Assembly (NCBI GenBank): GCA_016285835.1
Contig: JAEERM010000006.1
Location: 1 to 64,000, forward strand
From: Fibrobacter sp.
GTDB lineage: Bacteria > Fibrobacterota > Fibrobacteria > Fibrobacterales > Fibrobacteraceae
Reading direction: 5' to 3'
DNA: 64,000 nt
The translations under genes and the position numbers were made by a program. The notes beneath the pieces are model-generated. The model had not been told where the DNA came from. It saw only the letters and a list, made by a program, of their open reading frames with translations, and made no database searches. Shown in pieces: positions 55,017 through 61,658 of this stretch (positions are counted from its first letter, which is position 1; every line of letters begins with the position of its first letter).

Positions 55017-55892
55017 ATGGGAATGGATCGGCGTGAATTTATCAAGTGGTGTTCCTTGCTGGCCGTGGGCTCGATGCTCGGCGGTTGCCGCAAGCTGCCC
55101 TTTATGGGCGATGCCGCGAAGAAGGACCTGCCCTCGCTCAAGATGTTCGAGGCCGAGGTCCGGCGCGCCATGTCGAAACCTTCGCACAGGATGGAACTGG
55201 TGCGCGTCCCGATGCCCGGCCGCCTGAAAACTCTGGGTGCGTCGTTAGAAAACCGATTTGGGATGGCTATTGACCTTGATGCCTGCGACGGATGCGGCAA
55301 GTGCATTCTGGCTTGCATCCAAGAAAACAACATCCCGCTAGTGACCGAAGACGAGGCCGCGAAGGGACGGTTCATGCACTGGATAGAGATGCGCGGCGGA
55401 GTGCCGTTCATGTGTGCCCATTGCGGGAATGCCCCTTGTGAACGGGCTTGCCCGACGGGGGCGGCGAACCATACGCCCGACGGCTTGAGTGCCATGATGT
55501 ACAAGCGCTGCACCGGGAGCCGTTACTGTGGCGCGAACTGCCCGGAGCATGCGCGCAAGTTCAATTTTAACGATGCTGTGCAGCAGGGACTTTCGCTGAA
55601 GTTCAACGACAAGGTACCCGTTCGCAGTAAGGGCGTCATGGAAAAATGTTCGCTCTGCTTGCACAGGTTGCAAGACGACCGCTTGGAAGTCAAGACTGCC
55701 GGCGGTGTCTGGCGTGGCCGTGGCGTGAATACGGCTTGTGCCGAGGCCTGCCCCAAGAAAGCTATCGTATTTGGCAACTGGCTCGACCCAGATTCTCCAC
55801 TCGTGAAGGTGGCGCGCCGCCGCGACTTGTACGCTCCGGCAGACCTCGCTGGCCTTGATCCCTCAATTGTCTACATGATGGGGGGTAAGTAG
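55017..55892 (+). CDS. Tat-exported iron-sulfur lipoprotein (ActB C-terminal/QrcC-like)
   Basis: 291 residues from ATG 55017 (AGGG upstream; ATG 55023 is an alternative). A twin-arginine signal MDRREFIKW runs into a lipobox-like LGGC (Cys24). Four cluster motifs follow: C90-93-96-100, C133-136-141-145, C165-171-175 and C211-214-241-245. The third has Ser instead of the second Cys (CTGSRYCGANCPE), the same kind of change as in ActB/QrcC-type proteins that hold a [3Fe-4S] cluster. It lacks the large molybdopterin-like domain of ActB. Its stop overlaps the NrfD gene GTG (TAGTG). Confidence 0.88.
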   Translation: MGMDRREFIKWCSLLAVGSMLGGCRKLPFMGDAAKKDLPSLKMFEAEVRRAMSKPSHRMELVRVPMPGRLKTLGASLENRFGMAIDLDACDGCGKCILACIQENNIPLVTEDEAAKGRFMHWIEMRGGVPFMCAHCGNAPCERACPTGAANHTPDGLSAMMYKRCTGSRYCGANCPEHARKFNFNDAVQQGLSLKFNDKVPVRSKGVMEKCSLCLHRLQDDRLEVKTAGGVWRGRGVNTACAEACPKKAIVFGNWLDPDSPLVKVARRRDLYAPADLAGLDPSIVYMMGGK

Positions 55893-57649
55893 TGGTCCGC
55901 ATCCTCTTTATCGTCTTCCTCTGCCTGCTTGTCCCGGGGCTTGCGTCCATGGGATATTCGCTGTGGCAGGGGCCCGCGGCATGGTCCGTGGACACGGGAG
56001 TGTTCTGGGGGCTGCCCATAAGCCTGTTCGTGTTCTGGATTGGCCTTGCCCACGCGGGAACGCTGATTTCGGCGATTTTCCTCGTTCTCGATGTCAAGAT
56101 GGAACGCCGCACATCCATTCTCGCCGAACTTGCGACGCTGTGCGCTCTTGTCGTGGCAGTCATCTTCCCGTTGATGCACCTCGGCGTCATCCAGAATTTT
56201 TACATGGTCGCCCCGTACATGGAATCCCGCGGGAGCATGGCCAACGTATGCTCCCCGCTGGTATGGGATTTCTGCTGCATCTTGGCTTACGGGCTCTTAT
56301 CCGTTGTCTATCTAGTAGTCCATGTGCTTGCGGACAAGTCGGCTGTAGCGGCCTCGATTCACCGTCCCCTGGCCTGGCTCCTTTTCCCCATGGTTCTCTG
56401 GGTGCATACGATTGTGAGCCTTGATTTTGCGGCAACGTTTGTCCCGGCGTGGCGCGGTGCATTTTTCCCCATTTACTTTATCGTAGGGGCCGTGTTCTCG
56501 GGGCTTGCGATGGTGAACATCATGCTCTGTGCCGAGGGCTACCGGATGCGCCAACTGGAAAAACTCATGCTGGTGGGTTCGTGGTTCTTGGGCGCGTTCC
56601 TGTTGTGGGACTTTGCTTTGAAGGGCAACTTGAGCGTCACGGTGCTTGTATTCGCGGTCTTGCTCCCGCAACTCATGTTCGTTTCTGCCGTTCGCGAGTC
56701 GACGTTGGGCCGTGTTTTGGTCTCGTCTTCTATCATTGTCGGGTTGCTCCTTGAACGCGTTTTCCTCGTCTTCCCGTCGGGCGTGGTGGGGTTCGGTTGG
56801 GTCGACCTAGGGTTGATTTGTTTTGGCTTCGGCCTGTTCGGTGTGATTTTCTTGGTGGCGCGTCTCAAGCTTTCCCGCGTCATTGAGGGCGAAGAAGTCC
56901 TGATGGGCGAGGTGGAAGAAACCGTGCCGAAACGCCCTGCGACGGGCCGGTTCTCCTACTTTGCTCCGCTGACAACTCCCGAATTCAGAATGTTGCGGTT
57001 CCCGCTCTTGCTGGGGATTATCGCATGTACATTGTTCTTGGTTTGGGTCGTCGGTTGCTTGGAAGAAAATGGTATCGCATTCTCGGATGCGAATCTTGTT
57101 CCGCTGACATGCCCCATCATTACGACCGTGGCCGGAATCGTACTTTGCCTGCGTCCGCTGGTGATGCACATTGGCAAAGTCGGCGGTGTCGTGATGGTTG
57201 CGTTGGCAGCCCTCTTGGGCGTTTTAGCTGGAATGGTTTACGGGGGCGTAACGTCGGTTCCGTCGGGTGCTGTGGTCAGCAGTACGGGGGATATGCTCGA
57301 TGTTGGAACTTTGCCCGATTCTACATCTACGTTGGATTCTGTGGCCATAATCCGCACGAAGGCTGTGTTTGAGGCGCGTTGCGCCGGGTGCCATGGTGCC
57401 GATGGACGCCTGAACGAGAAGTTTGTCCGTGAATACTATCCGGTCCCACAGAACTTGGACATTTCTCGCATGGATGCCCTCGGGGAAGATTCTTTGGTGA
57501 ATGTTATCCTAAATGGCAGGACGAACATGAATCCCTATGCGGGGCGAATCAGCCCGCAGATGGCCCGTGGCTTGGTCCGTTACATGCGCCTGCTTGCGGA
57601 AACTCCCGCAGCAGACAATGCTGCACGGAACGAGGGAGGTGACGAATGA
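55892..57649 (+). CDS. NrfD/ActC-like quinone-binding membrane protein fused to cytochrome c
   Basis: 585 residues from GTG 55892, overlapping the upstream stop by one base. The first 345 residues are an NrfD-type membrane domain with FWIGLAHAGTLISAIFL and FPLMHLG, the blocks shared by ActC/QrcD subunits that bind menaquinol. After a charged loop there are about three more helices (365-460) and then a periplasmic cytochrome c domain with CAGCH (497-501) and a likely distal Met546. ActC and QrcD normally have no heme domain, so this looks like a fusion with a cytochrome subunit. It overlaps the next gene by four bases. Confidence 0.87.
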   Translation: MVRILFIVFLCLLVPGLASMGYSLWQGPAAWSVDTGVFWGLPISLFVFWIGLAHAGTLISAIFLVLDVKMERRTSILAELATLCALVVAVIFPLMHLGVIQNFYMVAPYMESRGSMANVCSPLVWDFCCILAYGLLSVVYLVVHVLADKSAVAASIHRPLAWLLFPMVLWVHTIVSLDFAATFVPAWRGAFFPIYFIVGAVFSGLAMVNIMLCAEGYRMRQLEKLMLVGSWFLGAFLLWDFALKGNLSVTVLVFAVLLPQLMFVSAVRESTLGRVLVSSSIIVGLLLERVFLVFPSGVVGFGWVDLGLICFGFGLFGVIFLVARLKLSRVIEGEEVLMGEVEETVPKRPATGRFSYFAPLTTPEFRMLRFPLLLGIIACTLFLVWVVGCLEENGIAFSDANLVPLTCPIITTVAGIVLCLRPLVMHIGKVGGVVMVALAALLGVLAGMVYGGVTSVPSGAVVSSTGDMLDVGTLPDSTSTLDSVAIIRTKAVFEARCAGCHGADGRLNEKFVREYYPVPQNLDISRMDALGEDSLVNVILNGRTNMNPYAGRISPQMARGLVRYMRLLAETPAADNAARNEGGDE

Positions 57650-58092
57650 CTCCGTTGATGTCTTCCCTTGCGTGTGTGATGGCCTTGGCCCAAGCGTTTT
57701 TCCTGTGGCGCGGAAAAATGCACATTCTTAAAGAAGGCCTGTTGCTGTTCGGGTTCTTCTGCATATCGTGTGTGTTTACTTTGCTCGTTGGTTCACCGGA
57801 CGACCCGCAGATTGAACATTATCCGCTTCGTATGCTTGCTCTGTGTCTGTGTTTCTCGACCACGTCGCTGCCGCGCTATCGCAGACGTTACCTGGTGATG
57901 GCGCAAGCTTTCTGGCTTTGGGTGGAACTATTCGGCGGCATTGCGCTTGCTTACCGCGGTATCGAATTTGCGTGGGCCCGCTCGCTGGCTATATTCCTGC
58001 TATGCTGTAGCAGTACGCTGCTTTCCAGAATTTCGAAAGAAATGGAATTCTGCCTGATGGTATTCTGGATTGCCATCTGGATATTGTTCTAA
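57646..58092 (+). CDS. Small polytopic membrane protein of the cytochrome cluster
   Basis: 148 residues, about five transmembrane helices, no cofactor motif. The ATG overlaps the preceding stop (ATGA), so it is translationally coupled to the NrfD-cytochrome gene and is probably an accessory membrane subunit or assembly factor. I do not recognise the family; it does not resemble ActD or ActF closely. The cluster ends here with no clear terminator. Confidence 0.7.
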   Translation: MTPLMSSLACVMALAQAFFLWRGKMHILKEGLLLFGFFCISCVFTLLVGSPDDPQIEHYPLRMLALCLCFSTTSLPRYRRRYLVMAQAFWLWVELFGGIALAYRGIEFAWARSLAIFLLCCSSTLLSRISKEMEFCLMVFWIAIWILF

Positions 58093-58121
58093 ACTTAGGT
58101 GAGTTTTTTAATTAATCATAA

Positions 58122-58304
58122 GAAACCCTAATTTTTTGGACGTTCCAAACGGAATTGTTCAAGTACTTGACGGAAAGTTCAAAAGTGTCTAAATTCAGTA
58201 AAGAAGAATTCGAGGCTTACCAGAAAGTGTATCACGAAAAATGGGACCATAACGTCATGGTGAAGGTTTTCGGCTTCTCCATAGAAGAAATCGCTAAACT
58301 TTAG
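58122..58304 (+). pseudogene. Degenerate coding remnant
   Basis: A stop-free stretch of 60 codons without a good start encodes ...FWTFQTELFKYLTE... SKEEFEAYQKVYHEKWDHN ... FSIEEIAKL and ends in TAG. Its composition and EEFEAYQK-type helices look like the C-terminal end of a PD-(D/E)XK (Rpn-type) transposase-associated nuclease, many of which occur in such genomes. The assignment is tentative. It appears to be the 3' end of a deleted gene. Confidence 0.4.
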
Positions 58305-58345
58305 CCCTAAATGTGTACAAATGTACGCTTTCTAGCAATTTTGTA

Positions 58346-58351
58346 TATATT
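58346..58351 (+). promoter_or_regulatory. -10 hexamer TATATT immediately before the 58357 gene
   Basis: TATATT ends five bases before ATG 58357 and eight before ATG 58360. No ribosome-binding site is present, so leaderless transcription is predicted. Confidence 0.5.
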
Positions 58352-58356
58352 ATGAC

Positions 58357-58959
58357 ATGATGGGAAATCTTTTGATAAAAAAAAGGATATTTCTGCTATG
58401 TGCAATTTTGCTCCTTTCGGGGTGTTTTTTCCCTTGTTTAAATAGAAGTTTTGTTGCGGATGAAGGGGATAGACGGACTCCGGTCATCGATAATTGGGTG
58501 GTATCTTTTGGGATCCATAGTAAGGATTATTGTTCAAGATCGGATTCAGCCTCTTGTGAAGTTATGCTCGTGATAGATGGAAAGTATCTGGATGAAGATT
58601 CTTTAAAAAATGTAGCGGTACATTTTGATTCGTTATACTTGGAGTTCGGGGAACGTGTGTATAAGCGTATAAACGAAGATAGTAGCTTTAGTCATGCTGA
58701 AAAACCAATTTGGAGATATAAACACCCGCCTCCTAAACATCATGATGCCAAATATTTTTCCATAGTTAATTCTAAATCTCGAGAAACAATGCGGTGGCCA
58801 TTAATTCCCAAAGAGGTCAAGGCTGTTGACGTAACGCTTTTCGTGTCGTTTATGTATCCTAATGATGGCCATATTGAATCGGTAATGGTAAGAAAGAGAC
58901 TATACGAGAGAAAAGTCTTAGTCTTTGCATCCTATGATAACTGGAAAGACCTTGAATAA
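58357..58959 (+). CDS. Lipoprotein of unknown function
   Basis: 200 residues (ATG 58357 or 58360). The signal ends LLSGC (Cys23), followed by further Cys (C27, C59 and C67). The mature part is mixed alpha/beta, rich in Ser, Lys and Tyr. No family recognised. Codons are AT-rich, as in the other orphan lipoproteins of the window (37554, 50786), and the gene sits beside a decayed gene remnant, in keeping with an accessory insertion between core genes. It converges on the tsaC-like gene with a 27-base gap. Confidence 0.68.
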   Translation: MMGNLLIKKRIFLLCAILLLSGCFFPCLNRSFVADEGDRRTPVIDNWVVSFGIHSKDYCSRSDSASCEVMLVIDGKYLDEDSLKNVAVHFDSLYLEFGERVYKRINEDSSFSHAEKPIWRYKHPPPKHHDAKYFSIVNSKSRETMRWPLIPKEVKAVDVTLFVSFMYPNDGHIESVMVRKRLYERKVLVFASYDNWKDLE

Positions 58960-58986
58960 GAAAACGGGGCAACCACGAAAGAGTTT

Positions 58987-59574
58987 TTATTGCAGTTCTC
59001 CGCGGAGCACTTCGATGTCGCCGTTGACGAGACTCACGATATTCGTCGGGTTGATTTCGATATTGCCGCAGTCCACCATCATGTCGACGGAATGTTGGAA
59101 CGTTTTCCAGAGTTCGTCCACCTCGTAGATGTCTTCTTCGCTTAGCTTTGCTGCTGTGCTCAGGATGGGCTTGTCAAAGTGCTGGAACAGTTCCTTGAAA
59201 AAGGGGTGCGTGGGCATACGGATGCCGATTTCGGGGCGCTTGACGTCGAGCCGCCTTGCAATGTGAGGCGCTGCGGGCAAGATAAACGTGTACGGGCCCG
59301 GGACGCGGGGCTTCATGATGTTGAATGCGAAGTTGTCGATGCGGGCGTAGTCCGTCGCTGCACGGATGTCGGGGACGATGAGCGCCATGAAGAACTTCTT
59401 CATCGGCTTTTTGAGGGCATAAAGCTTGTGGATTGCCTTCGGGGATTCCGCGCTGCACCCAATGGCGTAGCCAGACTCGGTCGGGTAGAGGACAAGGGCA
59501 TCGTCTTCGAGCGCTGCTGCGGCAAGCTTGACGATGCGGGCTTGCGGGTTGTCTGGATGTACTTCAAATCGCAT
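58987..59574 (-). CDS. L-threonylcarbamoyladenylate synthase family (YrdC/Sua5/TsaC-like)
   Basis: 195 residues. LVLYPTESGYAIGCSAES, KLYALKKPMKKFF, PGPYTFILPA and IGIRMPTHP match the YrdC fold and its ATP/threonine site; the Lys-rich KKPMKK segment is typical of the YciO/YrdC side of the family. It should make threonylcarbamoyl-AMP for t6A. YciO-like paralogues without that role exist, so the exact function is likely but not certain. The ATG (59574) lies six bases after an extended -10 (TGC TACATT). Confidence 0.88.
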   Translation of the reverse strand: MRFEVHPDNPQARIVKLAAAALEDDALVLYPTESGYAIGCSAESPKAIHKLYALKKPMKKFFMALIVPDIRAATDYARIDNFAFNIMKPRVPGPYTFILPAAPHIARRLDVKRPEIGIRMPTHPFFKELFQHFDKPILSTAAKLSEEDIYEVDELWKTFQHSVDMMVDCGNIEINPTNIVSLVNGDIEVLRGELQ

Positions 59575-59580
59575 GCCGAA

Positions 59581-59589
59581 AATGTAGCA
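59581..59589 (-). promoter_or_regulatory. Extended -10 immediately before the tsaC-like gene
   Basis: On the minus strand TGC TACATT ends six bases before the ATG at 59574, again without a ribosome-binding site (leaderless prediction). Confidence 0.45.
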
Positions 59590-59619
59590 AAAAGATGGTA
59601 AAAACCCTAGGGTTCGCCA

Positions 59620-60069
59620 CTAGCACCTCGGGATGACTTGCGAGCATTCGAATGCGTTTTTGAAGTGTTCGAACTGCAATGGTCGATGGTAGGCTCTCGT
59701 GCTCAAGACATCGAAGCGGCAGGGCTGATCGAATCCTTTGGGGGCGACGTCTTTGCGCGTGTACAAAAAATGACATGCCGTCTGCCATATTTTGTATTGC
59801 TTCTTGGCGTTCACTCTCGCTGCTGGGTTCCCTTGCTGGTTGTTCCAGACGGATTTTACCTCCACGAAGACGATTGTTTCCCCTTCGCGGGCAACGATGT
59901 CGAGCTCTCCGCCACGGTAGGCGTAGTTGCGGGCGAGGATTTCGTAGCCTTCGCGCTTCAGGTGTTCTGCAGCAAGCGTTTCGATGTAATTGCCTTTGGG
60001 CTTGTTCTGCTGCTTGCCTGTTGTTGTCCCGTTTGCGCCATATTGTGCGCTGTACGTTGAGTAGTTCAT
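59620..60069 (-). CDS. yraN: YraN family putative endonuclease (UPF0102)
   Basis: 149 residues; AAAAAGGAGG lies before the ATG. The RecB-like nuclease core is visible: GGELDIVAREGETIVFVEVKS has the conserved Asp, Glu and Lys. A Gln/Asn/Thr-rich extension of about 28 residues precedes the usual domain. Often encoded near ribosomal or RNase H genes elsewhere; the biological role is still unclear. It follows the kinase terminator on the same strand. Confidence 0.9.
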   Translation of the reverse strand: MNYSTYSAQYGANGTTTGKQQNKPKGNYIETLAAEHLKREGYEILARNYAYRGGELDIVAREGETIVFVEVKSVWNNQQGNPAARVNAKKQYKIWQTACHFLYTRKDVAPKGFDQPCRFDVLSTRAYHRPLQFEHFKNAFECSQVIPRC

Positions 60070-60082
60070 GTGTCCTCCTTTT

Positions 60083-60117
60083 TAAAAAGAAGGAACGTGC
60101 GGATTTCGCACGTTCCT
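60083..60117 (-). terminator. Terminator of the kinase gene
   Basis: A perfect 11-bp stem AGGAACGTGCG/CGCACGTTCCT with a five-base loop is followed on the minus strand by TCTTTTT. It lies between the kinase gene end and the yraN ribosome-binding site. Confidence 0.88.
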
Positions 60118-60155
60118 CAATAAGATTGTCGTGAGCGCTTTGCGCCCGGTTTACA

Positions 60156-61658
60156 TTACAGTTCCATGCCGAACAGCCGGATCTCCGAGATAGCGAAGTC
60201 GTTGCTTTCGGCTTCGAATACGTCATCGAGATAGACCTTGATTTCGCTTGTCTCTATAGCCTGAATGTTCGGGTATTGCACGCCTTTGATATTTTCAAGT
60301 TTGATTTTCTGTTTGAATCCGTTGTTTGTTTCGATGGTGAGCGTTCTGGGTTTTTTGAATATGCGGAAGCGGTCGCCGTACGGGTCGTCGACGGATTTCT
60401 GGTAACCGGTTGCGATGCCGAAATGGGTGACGAGTACGGGGCTGTCAAAGAACAGCGTGAGAATCGGGTTTTGCGGTTTTTGTGGCATGGTGTAGAGCCA
60501 TGCGGTGCGCAGGTCGCCGTCTTCTAAGTTCGAAAGCGGGTAACCTTTGGTCTCGTCGCCTTCCATGCTAGTTTGCTCGAAGTTGCCGAGAGCCTCCGAC
60601 CATTCGAGTTGCTGCATCATGTTGCTTGGCTTGTGCGTGAACATGAGCAGCACAAGGAGGATGATGATAAGCGGGAACAGCGAGAGCGCAATCGCAGTGA
60701 GTTTGAGGCGAATCTTGTTCGCCTGCGAAGGGAATCTCGTGGCCGCGTCGGCGAATGAACGCTTGCCGAAGCGTAAAAGTGACTGTTTTTTCGGGAATGT
60801 GGATGTGGAACCGTCTTTTTGCGGGAATACCAAATCGCAGGCATCCAGGAATTCCTGCATGTCGTGGAAACGTTCATTGAGCTTTTTCTTGAGGCACTTG
60901 AGGATGAGTTCGGCGAGTCCCGGCGGCATGTCGGGTCGGAACTGTCGCGGGTCGGGGGGCAGTTCCTGCACGTGCTTGAGCGCGATTTCGATGGGGCGAT
61001 TCCCATTGAAGGGCAACTTGCCACATGTCATTTCGTACAAGATAACGCCCATGCTGTAGATGTCGGACTGGATGGTGACTTCGTCGCCGTGGCACTGCTC
61101 TGGGCTCATGTACTCCGGCGTTCCCATCGTCATGCCCGTCTTGGTGAGGTGCTCCTTTTCCATCTCCTGGATGTACGAGATGCCGAAATCCATGATGTAC
61201 ACGCGGTTGTCGTGCGTAATCATGATGTTCGAGGGTTTCACGTCGCGGTGGATGATGTTCTTGGAGTGCGCGTAGAGCAGGCCTCTTGCAATCTGCTTGA
61301 TGATGATTTCGATGGCTTCAAACGGGAGCTTGTTCTGCTTTTCGAGAATGTCGGCGAGCGAAATTCCCTTGACGTAGGTCATTGCGATGAACAACTGTCC
61401 GTTCTGTTCTCCGAAATCGAACACATGGACGACGTTCTGGTGGTCCATCTCCTTCATGGCCTGGGCTTCGAGGTAGAAGCGCTGGATGGCTTCGTTGTCG
61501 GAGGACTTGTCCAAAACCTTGAGCGCGACTTCGCGTTTCAGCTTTTTGTCGAGCGCCTTGTAGACGCAGCCCATGCCGCCCTTGCCGAGCGTGTCGAGGA
61601 TGTCGTAGTTCTCGTTGAACGGACGGGGTGCTTTTCCGTCCTGTGCAGATGCTTTCAT
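60156..61658 (-). CDS. Transmembrane Ser/Thr protein kinase with extracytoplasmic beta-sandwich domain
   Basis: 500 residues. A PknB-type kinase domain (about 17-285) has GKGGMG, VALK (K47), HRDVKPSN (catalytic D139), DFG (D157) and the activation segment TGMTMGTPEYMSPEQ. One transmembrane helix (318-340) leads to a C-terminal beta-sandwich (about 350-500) resembling NADase-type glycan-binding/discoidin-like domains (ending AISEIRLFGMEL), so it could sense an envelope ligand. Its ATG overlaps the stop of the upstream FHA-ABC gene by four bases. FHA domains bind phosphothreonine, so that transporter is a likely partner or substrate. Confidence 0.92.
   Translation of the reverse strand: MKASAQDGKAPRPFNENYDILDTLGKGGMGCVYKALDKKLKREVALKVLDKSSDNEAIQRFYLEAQAMKEMDHQNVVHVFDFGEQNGQLFIAMTYVKGISLADILEKQNKLPFEAIEIIIKQIARGLLYAHSKNIIHRDVKPSNIMITHDNRVYIMDFGISYIQEMEKEHLTKTGMTMGTPEYMSPEQCHGDEVTIQSDIYSMGVILYEMTCGKLPFNGNRPIEIALKHVQELPPDPRQFRPDMPPGLAELILKCLKKKLNERFHDMQEFLDACDLVFPQKDGSTSTFPKKQSLLRFGKRSFADAATRFPSQANKIRLKLTAIALSLFPLIIILLVLLMFTHKPSNMMQQLEWSEALGNFEQTSMEGDETKGYPLSNLEDGDLRTAWLYTMPQKPQNPILTLFFDSPVLVTHFGIATGYQKSVDDPYGDRFRIFKKPRTLTIETNNGFKQKIKLENIKGVQYPNIQAIETSEIKVYLDDVFEAESNDFAISEIRLFGMEL

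Noticed and set aside
60091-60117. Possible small RNA or attenuator hairpin upstream of yraN
   Set aside because: The perfect stem followed by a T-run directly after the kinase stop is better explained as an ordinary terminator.
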